DNA of 64,000 bases from Schnuerera sp. xch1. Its GTDB lineage: Bacteria; Bacillota; Clostridia; Tissierellales; Tepidimicrobiaceae. The position numbers and the translations under genes were made by a program. The notes under the pieces are model-generated. The model was not told where the DNA came from, made no database searches, and was given only the letters and a program-made list of their open reading frames with translations. The stretch spans positions 186,001 to 250,000 of the forward strand of contig NZ_JAIOUP010000002.1 of assembly GCF_019931165.1 (NCBI RefSeq). Reading direction: 5' to 3'. Numbering within the stretch: position 1 is the first letter of the stretch; each line of letters opens with the position of its first letter. Positions 18,054-27,531 of the stretch are shown piece after piece.

Positions 18054-18755
18054 TTAAGCCATCATATAATGTAATTGATCAGAATAGCTAATATCTTTTG
18101 TGCTCCATTTTCTTAAAGGACATTCAATAACTTTATAGGGAATATCTAATTCGTTAACAAACTCAATAAATTTTTTGTCAAACCAAGGAGGTGTCCAAGC
18201 ACCTGACCTACAGATATGAATTACCGATACATTTATTTCAGTGTCTAAATCCTTAAATTCTGGATAATCAATATTGTAAATATTATTCATTAACTGAAAA
18301 TATTTAGGCTCCTCAAACGTAAACGGACTATAAATAATATGAGCTTCCTCTATTTCTTTATTCTTGAAAAGCTTACCAAGCCAATTTGCACAGTTAACTT
18401 CAAAATCAAGAGATGAAAGACCTCCATACCCTAAATCTGCATGTGCATCGAAAAGATACACTACATTACAATTGTTATCTTTAGCTATAGTATATGATAA
18501 TGTATGAGAATCAGAAACATAAACCCTTATATCTTTTTCAAATCTATAAAAGCATTTAATCTTATTCCAAAAATTATTAACTTCTGAAGATAGGTGAAAT
18601 AAGTCTCGGATATCCTTCCCATATGTCTTCGATTGAATATATCGTTTATACCATAAGTCAATAATAGTTCTTTTATTCTCTATATATGACCCAAAATTTT
18701 CACTTTTTGTAGAAACAAAATAATCCCAATCTACAGATAATAAACATCTTTCCAT
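18054..18755 (-). CDS. Uncharacterised arginase-fold-like protein
   Basis: 233 aa, cytoplasmic, no signal or membrane segment. The stretch VVYLFDAHADLGY (residues 98-110) has the D-x-H-x-D metal motif (Asp103, His105, Asp107) of the arginase/ureohydrolase and histone-deacetylase fold. SVDWDYF (Asp9, Asp11) and YVSDSHTLSY (Asp82, His84) supply further possible ligands. The pattern is closest to the UPF0489-like branch of this fold, whose reaction is unknown. A true arginase would be longer and carry further Asp-rich motifs not seen here. It stands alone with no informative neighbours. Confidence 0.55.
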   Translation of the reverse strand: MERCLLSVDWDYFVSTKSENFGSYIENKRTIIDLWYKRYIQSKTYGKDIRDLFHLSSEVNNFWNKIKCFYRFEKDIRVYVSDSHTLSYTIAKDNNCNVVYLFDAHADLGYGGLSSLDFEVNCANWLGKLFKNKEIEEAHIIYSPFTFEEPKYFQLMNNIYNIDYPEFKDLDTEINVSVIHICRSGAWTPPWFDKKFIEFVNELDIPYKVIECPLRKWSTKDISYSDQLHYMMA

Positions 18756-19000
18756 TATATCCCCCCGATATATATGTTTATTTCATTCTGTAATGTATTC
18801 AGAACTCCCCCTTAACTTTGATATTATTTTATTATGCTCCTATATAAACTTAAATTATCCCAGCATGAGCTTATTCTAACCTATTAATTTCAGTATATTC
18901 TTGTTGTGTCATTTTTTCAAGATTATTATTCGATCCGATAACAGTCTCATTGCAGTTTCTTTCATTTTTAAATCATATTTATCTACTAAATTACCTCACT

Positions 19001-19957
19001 TTAAAGCTCAAATGTAGAAGAATCTATCCACTTCCAATCCTTCCTCAAATTTTTTATTGAATTCACAAGGTCAAACAAAGCTAAGTCCTTCTTTTTTGCT
19101 TCTATCATAATATCTATATCTCTATTAAACGACTTACAAGTCTCTATAAACTCTATAAAATGATCTGCATCAATAAAATCTGCATGTTTTCTATCTTTAG
19201 TACCATTCTTTGGACTTGAAAAATGAAGCTTTGGTGGAAGCACTTCCCCATTCCATGTACTAAATATTTCAGGCAATATATTTTTTATATTATTACCATC
19301 ATTATTACATATGTGATGATGAACATCCAATACCATGGGAACTCCTAAGGTTTTGCACAACTTAAGAGTTTCTTTGGCAGTAAATGTTTTATCATCATTT
19401 TCTAAAATCAATTTAGATGTTATTTCATTAGGATAACTTTTAAAATTATCTTCGAATCTTTTAAGAGCTTTCTCTTTACCTCCTGCAGCACTTCCTATAT
19501 GAAGTACCATTTTGCCAAGGGAATATTTCATATCATTAAACAAGTTGACATGGAACCATAAATTTCTTCTAGTATTTTCTACTACTTTATCATTTACACT
19601 GTTGATTACATTAAATTGATCAGGATGAGTATCCACTCTCATATCGTTATCTTTTATCATATCACCAAGAAGTTTAAAGTCTACAGAAAATATCTTTCTA
19701 TAATCCCAGTTTACATCTGGATGAGTTGCAAGAGGAATAAGAGCAGATGTTATCCTATAAAAATGAATATTGTTTTTAATATTATACTCAAGTATCTTTC
19801 TTAAATCTGTAACATTGGAATATGAAACTTTCTTAAGTCTATTTATTCTTTTCTCTTTAGTAGTTAATTTTTTATAATATGTATACGTTACATTGCTTGA
19901 AGAAGTAACGTTAGGAAGTCCCAAAGCAATTGCAACATAGCCTAGCCTAACTTTCAA
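19001..19957 (-). CDS. uvsE: UV damage endonuclease UvsE
   Basis: 318-aa TIM-barrel nuclease that nicks DNA 5' to UV photoproducts, starting an excision route independent of UvrABC. Recognisable: MKVRLGYVAIA start, NNIHFYRITSALIPLATHP (about 62-80), MRVDTHPDQF (metal ligands His/Asp), MVLHIGSAAGGK, LILENDD (Glu ligand), LGVPMVLDVHHHICN (Asp/His ligands, about 203-217) and the late KLHFSSPK and HADFID. It is common in spore formers. Single gene, with no lexA-like box clearly visible. Confidence 0.95.
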   Translation of the reverse strand: MKVRLGYVAIALGLPNVTSSSNVTYTYYKKLTTKEKRINRLKKVSYSNVTDLRKILEYNIKNNIHFYRITSALIPLATHPDVNWDYRKIFSVDFKLLGDMIKDNDMRVDTHPDQFNVINSVNDKVVENTRRNLWFHVNLFNDMKYSLGKMVLHIGSAAGGKEKALKRFEDNFKSYPNEITSKLILENDDKTFTAKETLKLCKTLGVPMVLDVHHHICNNDGNNIKNILPEIFSTWNGEVLPPKLHFSSPKNGTKDRKHADFIDADHFIEFIETCKSFNRDIDIMIEAKKKDLALFDLVNSIKNLRKDWKWIDSSTFEL

Positions 19958-20127
19958 AGGTACACCACCTTAAAGTATTTTATATTTTATACTTTATATT
20001 TTGTACTATAAATATAGTTAATAACCAAAAGCTTTATTTCTATACAAAGCAGCATTCTAATAAAATTTAAAATATATGTGCTAGATAACAATACTAAAAA
20101 TTTTGTAGTTATTACTTATATTTAAAG

Positions 20128-20150
20128 AGCACTACCAATAAGGTAGTGCT
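20128..20150 (-). terminator. Terminator of the CotF-like gene
   Basis: Stem AGCACTACC / GGTAGTGCT with a 5-nt loop, followed on the minus strand by CTTTAAAT. It lies 25 bp after the stop codon at 20175. Confidence 0.7.
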
Positions 20151-20174
20151 AGCATTAAATTTATATTTTTACTA

Positions 20175-20660
20175 TCATTGTACATTGTACATACCTTTAC
20201 TCTGCATATAGTTGAAAACACCTTCTCCATGCTGTTGTTCTTCTTTCTGTATATGATTAAGTGCATTACGAATATTTGTATCTCTAAATTCAAATATTGC
20301 TGTATCGTATGTGTTTGAAACATACTTTTCTGTCATCAATATGTCATTGCAGAGTGCAGCATCATTTTGATTATCCATTCCTGTTTTACCTGGAGCTTGT
20401 GTGCTTGTTTGTTGATTTTGCTGTTGTTGTCCTTGTTGCTGTCCCTGTTGATCCATATTAGGAACCTGCCCTGATAGTATCTGGTTTATTGTATTAAGAT
20501 GCTGCTGCTCCTGTTCACCATATGTAGTAAACAGCTGTTTCAACTCTGGGTCTTGAGCCTGATTAGCATAATTAGTATACTTTTCTACACATACCTGTTC
20601 ATGACTCTTTTGATCTTGTAAAAGCATTTTTTCTTTTTGAGTTAAATTAATAGACATCAT
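20175..20660 (-). CDS. CotF-like spore coat protein
   Basis: About 161 aa, alpha-helical, ferritin-like 'coat F' domain. Helix 1 (MLLQDQKSHEQVCVEKYTNYANQA) and helix 2 (LKQLFTTYGEQEQQHLNTINQIL) are followed by a Gln-rich linker of about 25 residues, then ALCNDILMTEKYVSNTYDTAIFEF and the final HIQKEEQQHGEGVFNYM. Such proteins coat the endospore. I place the start at the ATG-ATG pair (20655-20660), where AGGAGG is 6-9 nt upstream; a longer in-frame start has no such site. The Q-rich spacer between the two helical pairs is unusual. Presence supports a spore-forming host. Confidence 0.85.
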   Translation of the reverse strand: MMSINLTQKEKMLLQDQKSHEQVCVEKYTNYANQAQDPELKQLFTTYGEQEQQHLNTINQILSGQVPNMDQQGQQQGQQQQNQQTSTQAPGKTGMDNQNDAALCNDILMTEKYVSNTYDTAIFEFRDTNIRNALNHIQKEEQQHGEGVFNYMQSKGMYNVQ

Positions 20661-20799
20661 TAAACACCTCCTAAAGATATTTTTACAAATCAGCAATAAT
20701 ATTATTCATACTGTTTGCTAATCCTAAAAATTATTGTACATAGATTTGTATATCCCTAGGGAACTACTTGAAAATAAATATAATATATTATTCACCAAA

Positions 20800-21624
20800 T
20801 CATCTAGCTAAAATAAAATAGCTAATTACTAATATACCTAAAACAATACGATACCAACCAAATACTTTAAAGTCGTTGTTTTTAATATATCTCATTAAAA
20901 ATCTAATAGCTATTACAGAAACAATAAAAGCTACAATCATACCAACCAATAAAATAATAATCTCCATGCCAGTAAAACTAAATCCAAACTTTACTAGCTT
21001 TAATGCACTTGCACCAAACATTACTGGAATAGACAAAAAAAATGAATATTCAGCAGCAATATGCCTTGATGTTCCAAGAATAATCGCACCAAGAATTGTT
21101 GCACCTGAACGTGATGTTCCAGGAATCAAAGATAATACCTGAAACATTCCAATTAAAAATGCAGTTTTATAGGTCAAATCATTAAAAGTTTTAATATTGC
21201 TTCTACGATATTTGTTGCGATTCTCAATAATAATAAACATAATACCATAAAATATTAGCGTAATTGCAACAGTTTGATAATTATACAAGTGTTCGTTCAA
21301 CCAATCATCAAATAACAAACCCAATACTGCCGCTGGAATAACTCCTACAATTACTTTATACCAAATCTTTATAGTATCTATTTTTTCTTGTTTCAATTTT
21401 TTAAGTGAAAAAGGATTTAATTTGTGAAAATAAAGAAGGACCACAGCCATAATGGCACCTAATTGAATAACTACAAAAAACATTTCTTTAAATGCTTCTG
21501 AAGCATTCAGTTCAATGAATTCCTCAACCAAAATCATATGGCCAGTGCTACTAATCGGTAACCATTCTGTAACTCCTTCAACAATTCCCAAAATAACAAC
21601 CTTCAATAATTCAATAATAGCCAC
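20800..21624 (-). CDS. uppP: Undecaprenyl-diphosphatase (bacitracin resistance)
   Basis: 274-aa polytopic membrane phosphatase that recycles undecaprenyl pyrophosphate to the lipid carrier of cell-wall synthesis and gives some bacitracin tolerance. Diagnostic motifs: [20 protein letters not shown] (residues about 13-32, catalytic Glu residues and Ser/His) and PGTSRSGAT (about 170). About seven to eight helices follow. GTG start behind GGAGG. It is a single gene preceded by a 450-bp gap shared with the divergent perR. Confidence 0.96.
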   Translation of the reverse strand: MAIIELLKVVILGIVEGVTEWLPISSTGHMILVEEFIELNASEAFKEMFFVVIQLGAIMAVVLLYFHKLNPFSLKKLKQEKIDTIKIWYKVIVGVIPAAVLGLLFDDWLNEHLYNYQTVAITLIFYGIMFIIIENRNKYRRSNIKTFNDLTYKTAFLIGMFQVLSLIPGTSRSGATILGAIILGTSRHIAAEYSFFLSIPVMFGASALKLVKFGFSFTGMEIIILLVGMIVAFIVSVIAIRFLMRYIKNNDFKVFGWYRIVLGILVISYFILAR

Positions 21625-22073
21625 GATATTTTACCTCCATATTACTAATTTTCTAAACAAATGTTAATAATAAAATTCTAAATTACACTTACCTAAACTT
21701 TCGTACAAAACTATATCAATTATGGATAAAGAATAAACCTACAAAGACAATCAATCCGTCAAAGCTGTAATTTGAGCAAATCCATATTCATAGCAATAGC
21801 CTCTCTCCATAATTATAAATAATATCATTTATTAGTTACTAGTGCAATGTAATGTTTTTATAATTGTTAGATTAGAAACATACACTATCCTATTAATTTA
21901 TATGTAGATATCCTTATAAAATAACTTATTCCGACTATATAATGAAAGCAAAAATAAATTAAAATTCCACTTGACATTTTGTTAATTTAGAATTATAATT
22001 AATTTGTAATCGTTACAATATAGTAATTATTACTGATTTGTCTTTTTGATGTAATCCTAAATATATTAAGGAT
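21625..22073. other. Divergent promoter region, uppP / perR
   Basis: About 450 bp. The right third has the perR promoter and two PerR-type dyads (listed separately). In the remaining part, next to uppP, I see no coding frame, hairpin or riboswitch. Confidence 0.5.
21971..22034 (+). promoter_or_regulatory. perR promoter with PerR-box-like dyads
   Basis: TTGACA (21971-21976), 17-bp spacer, TATAAT (21994-21999): a perfect consensus promoter. A 15-bp element at 21987-22001 matches the Per box (TTATAATnATTATAA) at 11 of 14 fixed positions and overlaps the -10. A second dyad, AGTAATTATTACT, is at 22022-22034 in the transcribed leader. This fits peroxide-sensed autorepression of perR and the downstream rubrerythrin. 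Confidence 0.75.
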
Positions 22074-22082
22074 GTGAAACAT

Positions 22083-22511
22083 ATGAATATGACTTTGGAA
22101 GAGCTAACAAATAAATTAAAAAAGAAAAAAATTCGTCTCTCTTACCAAAGAATAAAGATTTTAGAATATATCAACAATCATAGGATTCATCCTACTGTCG
22201 ATCAAATATATAATGATCTACGCAAGGAAGTTCCTACATTATCAAAGACAACAGTTTATAATACTTTAAATACATTGGCAGATTCAAATTTAGTAAAGGT
22301 TATAACTATAGGCGATAATGAAGCCAGATATGACGTCACAATTAAAAATCATGGACATTTTAAATGTGAATCTTGTGGTATAATATTTGACTTTAACATA
22401 GACTTTAATTCATTTAAAATAGATGGTTTAAGTAATTTTCAAATTAATCAAAAAGACATTTATTTTAAAGGACTATGTCCAAAGTGTATAAAAAAAGATG
22501 CTAGTGAATAA
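22083..22511 (+). CDS. perR: Fur-family peroxide regulator, PerR type
   Basis: About 142 aa. Winged helix (LSYQRIKILEYINNHRIHPTVDQIYNDLRK, then SKTTVYNTLNTLADSNLV) followed by the metal-binding dimer domain. The regulatory-site candidates are the helix His in RIHPTVD, Asp in EARYDV, His-x-His in NHGHF, and an acidic cluster after it. The structural zinc site is CESC plus CPKC near the C-terminus. PerR rather than Fur is inferred from the upstream Per boxes and the rubrerythrin 50 bp downstream, a classic peroxide-defence partner. Start taken at ATG 22083; a GTG three codons earlier is possible. Confidence 0.88.
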   Translation: MNMTLEELTNKLKKKKIRLSYQRIKILEYINNHRIHPTVDQIYNDLRKEVPTLSKTTVYNTLNTLADSNLVKVITIGDNEARYDVTIKNHGHFKCESCGIIFDFNIDFNSFKIDGLSNFQINQKDIYFKGLCPKCIKKDASE

Positions 22512-22563
22512 AGACAAAATAGTCTTTAAAAATATTAACTAATTTGAAATGGAGGAGATTTAA

Positions 22564-23058
22564 ATGGAAAAAGGCAAAACACTTAATAATCTTATGGAGG
22601 CATTTGCTGGAGAATCGCAAGCAAATAGAAAATATTTAGCATATTCTAAAAAAGCTGAAGCTGGTGGAAATACTAATGCAGCTAAATTATTTAAAGCTGC
22701 TGCTTATGCTGAAACTCTACATGCACTTAAACATTTTGAGGTAGCAGATAAGGTTAGATCAACACCTGATAATCTTAAGGATGCAGTAGATGGTGAAACA
22801 TTTGAATTTGAAAGTATGTATCCTGGCTTTATTGAAATAGCTAAGGAAGAAGGAAATAAGGCAGCAGTTCAAACCTTTACTTATGCTATGGAAGCAGAAA
22901 AGGTTCATGCAAAGCTATATAAAGAAGCTTTAGAGAATATTGATGAAACAGAAGAAGTATTCTACTATGTATGTCCTGTTTGTGGAAATATTGAAAAGTC
23001 AGTACCTGGAAAATGTAGTATCTGTAATGCTGACGGTTCAAAATTTATCAAATATTAA
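22564..23058 (+). CDS. Rubrerythrin
   Basis: 164-aa non-haem diiron peroxidase that reduces hydrogen peroxide in the cytoplasm of anaerobes. N-terminal ferritin-like four-helix domain (residues 1-130) with iron ligands in AGESQANRKY, AAYAETLHALKH and AMEAEKVHAKLY (Glu-x-x-His patterns). The C-terminal rubredoxin-like FeS4 site is CPVCGN...CSICNA (about 139-157), which has shorter loops than classical rubredoxin. ATG behind GGAGGA. It is co-directional with perR, 52 bp downstream, and probably co-transcribed and peroxide-induced. Confidence 0.95.
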   Translation: MEKGKTLNNLMEAFAGESQANRKYLAYSKKAEAGGNTNAAKLFKAAAYAETLHALKHFEVADKVRSTPDNLKDAVDGETFEFESMYPGFIEIAKEEGNKAAVQTFTYAMEAEKVHAKLYKEALENIDETEEVFYYVCPVCGNIEKSVPGKCSICNADGSKFIKY

Positions 23059-23064
23059 TAAAGA

Positions 23065-23169
23065 AAGCTTCTATCGAAGCATTCGAAGGTAGTTTTTTTG
23101 AAACTCATAGACGGAAAGTTCATATTGATTAATGTTTTATAAGTAAGAACTTTTCTATTCGTTATAAAA
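23065..23169 (+). repeat. Dispersed intergenic element, copy A
   Basis: About 105 bp closely resembling 56276-56381. Shared blocks are AAGCTTCTAT(C/T)GAA, TTGAAACTCA, GACGGAAAGTTC and GTTATAAAA. The 5' part forms a weak hairpin followed by a T7 run and may terminate the rubrerythrin transcript; the 3' part, with the conserved GACGGAAAGTT, is unexplained. Confidence 0.55.
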
Positions 23170-23197
23170 GAGCTGAGAAACCTCTCAGCTCTTTTTG
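23166..23197. terminator. Rho-independent terminator between rubrerythrin and DUF445 gene
   Basis: Stem AGAGCTGAG / CTCAGCTCT with a short loop and T-run on the plus side and A-run on the other. It can serve both convergent genes. Confidence 0.9.
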
Positions 23198-23245
23198 TAT
23201 TCAGATCATTTCTGAATTAAAATAAGGAATCTGTCTTCTCATCCA

Positions 23246-24745
23246 CTAGATCATCTGCAATAGCGGAGATAAAAATCCTATTATCCCTCCTAGCAATGCT
23301 CCAAGCCAAGTTATTGCTCTCAATTCTCTATGGGCTATTTCAAGTATAAGCTCTTCGGCAAAATCAAAATCATAACTATTTATCTGCTCTTCTACTACTT
23401 TAGAAATATTAAACATCTCCACTATATGAACTAATTTATTTTTTATAAAATTATTAAATATATTTATGCAAAATTTAATGATATTTGTAATTGAAGTTTC
23501 ATTCATATTCTCAGCCATTGATGAAATAGGTTTACTTATTATAATCTCTATAGTATTATCTATAATTGCGTATATATTATTGTATAATGCTTCCGAATTT
23601 AGAATTCTTTCAATTTCATTGGATAATAAATTAAGCATATCATTCTGAATTTCTGATTCCTGAGATTTAATTTTTTTACTCATTATATCAAGAACTTCCC
23701 TCTGATTTTTTTCATTAGATATATATTCTAATATACTATCAGAAAGCTTTAATATTTCTTCTTCTCCAATTTTGGATAGAATCTCCTTAGATATATTGTC
23801 TACTCTGCTTTCCAGCATTTTATCAACTGCTGTCGTAATCATATCTGCAATATTCTCATTTATCTGAGGTTTGTTTATATATTCTTTAATCATACTATAT
23901 ACTTTATCAGAAATTACATCAGAATTCATAAATACAGCTATTATCCTGTTCATATTCTGAGACACATGGTTTTTAATTGATTCTTTAATTTTTATTTCCA
24001 TTGTTTGATCATTAAACATATCTCTCAATATATTAGTAATATCTTCATCATGTTCTCTAATGAAATATTTAATAGTATTGATAAAATACTCTGGAACAAT
24101 TTCATATAATGTTCTTTCATCTTGAGTTAATTCGATCAGCTTATCTTCTATACCACTTTTTAATAAATTTCTTGCCCCATTAGAAGTGGGTAGCTCAGAT
24201 AAAAGCAATCCCAACTTTTCATCTAAAAAAGCATATAAATTTTCTATAGATTTACCTAAAATATTCTCCTTTATTAAATCCATAACTCCTTGCTTAAACT
24301 TATCCTTCCTGATTTCAGTACAAATAAAGTCTCCAATTTTATTTTTAATACCATTTAGCATATTATTATAATTGCCATAGCTCAAATTAGAGATAAAATA
24401 TTTTATAGATCTATCTTCCTTCTTTAACTTATATATATTGGATTCAGCCCATCTTTTGATATAAACTTCTATCCTATTGTCTGATATAGAATTCATAATA
24501 ATCTCGGGAGATAAAAGATAGACTCCTACCGTCTCTCCTACACTTTTGGCTATTCTGCTTCTTTCCTTAGGAATAAGCCCAGGAGTTAAAGGAATATGAA
24601 GTCCTAAAAACCTTTTTTCCTCATGAGGCTTAAATAACATCTTTATAGCTAACCAATTGGTAATATATCCGATAGTTGCTCCTACTAATATTGGTATTAT
24701 AAATTTCACGCCAACACCTCTCATACTTATTAATATTTCCCCCAT
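23246..24745 (-). CDS. DUF445-family membrane protein
   Basis: About 499 aa. The N-terminal segment (IIPILVGATIGYITNWLAIKMLFKPHEEKRFLG) and the following HIPLTPGLIPKERSRIAKSVGETVG are the signature of DUF445 (YheB-like) proteins. A long, mostly helical cytoplasmic or surface part follows (about 60-460), and a second membrane segment (ITWLGALLGGIIGFLSPLLQMI) ends the protein, so it is anchored at both ends. The function of the family is not established; some members are linked to spore or envelope biology. A GTG 12 codons in, behind AGAGGTG, is an alternative start. Confidence 0.8.
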   Translation of the reverse strand: MGEILISMRGVGVKFIIPILVGATIGYITNWLAIKMLFKPHEEKRFLGLHIPLTPGLIPKERSRIAKSVGETVGVYLLSPEIIMNSISDNRIEVYIKRWAESNIYKLKKEDRSIKYFISNLSYGNYNNMLNGIKNKIGDFICTEIRKDKFKQGVMDLIKENILGKSIENLYAFLDEKLGLLLSELPTSNGARNLLKSGIEDKLIELTQDERTLYEIVPEYFINTIKYFIREHDEDITNILRDMFNDQTMEIKIKESIKNHVSQNMNRIIAVFMNSDVISDKVYSMIKEYINKPQINENIADMITTAVDKMLESRVDNISKEILSKIGEEEILKLSDSILEYISNEKNQREVLDIMSKKIKSQESEIQNDMLNLLSNEIERILNSEALYNNIYAIIDNTIEIIISKPISSMAENMNETSITNIIKFCINIFNNFIKNKLVHIVEMFNISKVVEEQINSYDFDFAEELILEIAHRELRAITWLGALLGGIIGFLSPLLQMI

Positions 24746-25094
24746 TTATATTTAAATTCATGAGATATACGTATTCATTATATAGTAAAAGTAGGTTGTC
24801 GCCAAAATCAATAACCTACTTAAAAAATCTTTGCTTATATCTCTTAAAATGTATTTTCCCTAATGCCTGGATATTTTAGGATTTAACTCATCTCATTTTC
24901 CTATACAAAAATTTTTAGAACTGATTCTCCAAAGAGATATCCTGCTCCTACAAATACCAGATTCCATACTAAAATGCCCATAGCAGGATATCATCATATT
25001 TGTTTTCCTTCATGTTTATTCCTCCATAAGCATTTTATTCGCCTATAACGCTGATTATATTGTGTAAATGCTAATATATACTATCAGTATATAC
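24746..25094. other. Gap holding a decayed small ORF
   Basis: About 350 bp. It contains the frameshifted DedA-like remnant listed separately (24901-25013). The rest shows no further coding frame or structure. Confidence 0.5.
24901..25013 (-). pseudogene. Frameshifted DedA-like membrane fragment
   Basis: An ATG with GGAGGA 8 nt upstream opens MKENKYDDILLW and then stops. In the next frame GILVWNLVFVGAGYLFGESVL continues to a stop at 24901. One extra G in a GGG run would join the two. GxLxW...GYLFGE resembles the late transmembrane segment of DedA proteins, such as the gene at 28070. Only about 37 codons remain, so it is probably a degraded end of a lost gene. Confidence 0.45.
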
Positions 25095-25844
25095 TTAACC
25101 AACTCTCTTAGCTATGTAAAATACATAACTATAATATTCTTTAAACCTTGTATACATTTCGGCTTCAATTTTCCCTGCTTCAACAAATTCCTTTACTTCC
25201 TTTGAATAATTATATTTATTAATAAAAGCTTCCGACCTTTCAAATATCGGTTTGTAGTAATTATCTATCCAACAATGATCATCCAATGCAAAATGAGTAA
25301 TCGGAGTATAACCACATTTCTCAATAATAGAAAGTTTTGTATCGATAGTGTCTATTTCAGAATAAGCATTTATCCAATATTCATCAATTTCAGAAGGTCT
25401 AGTATCTGTAAGCCATGAAATTTCTGAAACAGCAATATATCCATTATCTTTGAGATATTTTCTCCACTGTGATAGTCCTTTTTCAAAACCTATATTATAT
25501 ATTGCTCCCTCTGACCAGATCACATCAAATGATTTTTCCTCAAAGGGTAAACTGTCCATTGATAGACATTTTGTTCCAACGCGATTATTGAGATTTTTAT
25601 CATCAATTTTCTTATTTAGCCTCCCTAAAAACTGAGGGAGCATGTCTACTGCTATTATATTTGCATTTGTATTCTGTGCAAGTATCATTGTCTGAGCTCC
25701 AGTCCCACAACCAATATCTAATATTTGAGAATGTTCATTTAACTGTGGTATGAAGCTAAGTGCCTTTTTAGTCGCTTCATCACTACCTGGGCCCTGTCGC
25801 TTTCCATCTATATGAAAATCTATAATAAGTTCTAATAAATCCAT
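25095..25844 (-). CDS. Class I SAM-dependent methyltransferase
   Basis: 249-aa Rossmann-fold methyltransferase. Motif I ILDIGCGTGAQTMILA is at about residues 41-56, an acidic motif II in NIIAVDMLPQFL, and SFDVIWSEGAIYNIGFEKGLSQWRKYLKDNGYIAVSE covers motifs post-II to III (about 104-140). The C-terminal half (EIDEYWINAYSEIDTID..., ALDDHCWIDNYYKPI) is shared with small-molecule methyltransferases found widely in Clostridia. Its substrate is unknown. ATG follows AAGGAGG. A 29-codon ORF with its own ribosome-binding site overlaps this start and may couple its translation. Confidence 0.8.
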   Translation of the reverse strand: MDLLELIIDFHIDGKRQGPGSDEATKKALSFIPQLNEHSQILDIGCGTGAQTMILAQNTNANIIAVDMLPQFLGRLNKKIDDKNLNNRVGTKCLSMDSLPFEEKSFDVIWSEGAIYNIGFEKGLSQWRKYLKDNGYIAVSEISWLTDTRPSEIDEYWINAYSEIDTIDTKLSIIEKCGYTPITHFALDDHCWIDNYYKPIFERSEAFINKYNYSKEVKEFVEAGKIEAEMYTRFKEYYSYVFYIAKRVG

Positions 25845-25921
25845 AATAGTCCTCCTTGAAAATTTTCTATTTCATTAATAATATCCTTAAGTATTTCAAT
25901 CCATTCTCTTATTCGATCCAT
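25832..25921 (-). CDS. Candidate 29-aa ORF coupled to the methyltransferase
   Basis: An ATG with a GGGAGG site 11 nt upstream opens MDRIREWIEILKDIINEIENF... This short, strongly amphipathic helix runs through the ribosome-binding site and into the first codons of the methyltransferase gene, overlapping it by 13 bp. The layout resembles a leader peptide that couples translation. No homolog is recognised, and it may be a chance frame. Confidence 0.3.
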   Translation of the reverse strand: MDRIREWIEILKDIINEIENFQGGLLWIY

Positions 25922-26054
25922 AAAACATTATTCCTCCCATGTTTAATCTTTTACTTTCCCTAATATACTCAAGCATTATTTTCTAATTAGAATTTATAAC
26001 TACTTTTAATAATAAGAACCACCTAAAAGTGGTGGCTCTTATTATAATATTCAA

Positions 26055-27491
26055 TTAATAAGCTTTTCCCCAATAAACCATATGTTTGGCTTCTTTTCCA
26101 CAGCATACACAATGATCAGAAAGGTTCTCTTGCTCAAATGGAATACATCTAGCAGTAGCTCCTGTTTCCTCTTTTATTTCTTTTTCACAAGCTTCATCTC
26201 CACACCACATAGTTTTGATAAATCCTGGTTTTTCATTAAGAACCTTTTTAAATTCACCCATGCTTTGAACCACATAAGTATGGGCATCTCTGTGTTTTCT
26301 TGCTTTCTCTAATAGATCATTTTGGAATTGTTCTAGTATTTCAACTACTTTTGTTTCCAATTCATCCATAGACACGAATATCTTTTCTCGAGTATCTCTT
26401 CGAACCAATATCACTTGATTCTTTTCTATATCTCTAGGTCCTACTTCCAAACGCAAAGGAACACCCTTCATTTCATATTCACTAAATTTCCATCCTGGCT
26501 TTTTATCACTATCATCTAATTTTACTCTAGCAACTTTGCTTAATCTTTCTTCTAACTCATTAACTTTTTCCTGTACTCCTTCTTTATGGGCAGCAATTGG
26601 AATAATCACCAATTGAGTTGGAGCTATTGCTGGAGGCAATACCAGTCCACTGTTATCCCCATGAACCATGATAATAGCTCCAATAACACGGGTTGTCATT
26701 CCCCAAGAAGTCTGATGAACATATTGAAGTTCATTATTTTTGTCTGTATATTGAATTCCAAAAGCTCTGGCAAATCCATCTCCAAAGTTATGGCTAGTTC
26801 CAGATTGAAGAGCTTTTCCATCATGCATTAGACTTTCGACCGTATAAGTAGCATGTGCTCCAGCAAATTTTTCTTTTTCCGTCTTTCGTCCTTTTACTAC
26901 AGGAATTGCTAATACCTTTTCACATACTTCCGCATAAATATTAAGCATCCTTATAGTTTCTTCCTCTGCTTCCTCTGCTGTTGCATGAGCTGTATGACCC
27001 TCTTGCCACAAAAATTCAAGAGTTCTTAAGAATGGACGGGTTGTTTTTTCCCATCGGACGACAGAACACCATTGATTATAAAGCTTTGGAAGATCTCGAT
27101 AAGATTGAATCACATTGCTATAATGTTCACAGAATAAGGTTTCAGAAGTTGGACGGACACAAAGTCGTTCTGTTAACTTTTCACTTCCTCCATGAGTAAC
27201 CCAAGCTACTTCTGGAGCAAATCCTTCTACGTGACTTTTTTCTTTTTGAAGTAGACTTTCTGGAATAAACATTGGCATATATACATTCTGATGTCCCGTT
27301 TCTTTAAACCTTTTATCCAACTGACTTTTAATATGTTCCCAAATGGCAAATCCGTAAGGCTGTATGACCATACATCCTCTTACACTAGAATAATCGATCA
27401 ATTCTGCTTTCTTTACAATATCTGTGTACCATTGTGGAAAATCCACCTCCATAGACGTAATTTCCTGTACTAGTTTTTTGTCCTTCGCCAT
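26055..27491 (-). CDS. proS: Prolyl-tRNA synthetase
   Basis: 478-aa class II synthetase that charges tRNA-Pro. It is the short 'ProS type 3' (archaeal/eukaryotic-like) form without the editing insertion domain: [35 protein letters not shown] at the start, the motif 2 region [26 protein letters not shown] (about 145-172), then the anticodon-binding domain, and a C-terminal zinc domain with cysteines in [11 protein letters not shown] and HCVCCGKEA ending in the invariant YWGKAY tyrosine. ATG behind GGAGA. Expression is controlled by the T-box leader upstream. Confidence 0.97.
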   Translation of the reverse strand: MAKDKKLVQEITSMEVDFPQWYTDIVKKAELIDYSSVRGCMVIQPYGFAIWEHIKSQLDKRFKETGHQNVYMPMFIPESLLQKEKSHVEGFAPEVAWVTHGGSEKLTERLCVRPTSETLFCEHYSNVIQSYRDLPKLYNQWCSVVRWEKTTRPFLRTLEFLWQEGHTAHATAEEAEEETIRMLNIYAEVCEKVLAIPVVKGRKTEKEKFAGAHATYTVESLMHDGKALQSGTSHNFGDGFARAFGIQYTDKNNELQYVHQTSWGMTTRVIGAIIMVHGDNSGLVLPPAIAPTQLVIIPIAAHKEGVQEKVNELEERLSKVARVKLDDSDKKPGWKFSEYEMKGVPLRLEVGPRDIEKNQVILVRRDTREKIFVSMDELETKVVEILEQFQNDLLEKARKHRDAHTYVVQSMGEFKKVLNEKPGFIKTMWCGDEACEKEIKEETGATARCIPFEQENLSDHCVCCGKEAKHMVYWGKAY

Positions 27492-27531
27492 ATTATAATC
27501 TCCTCTCTATATTCCTCATTTAAAAATAAAA

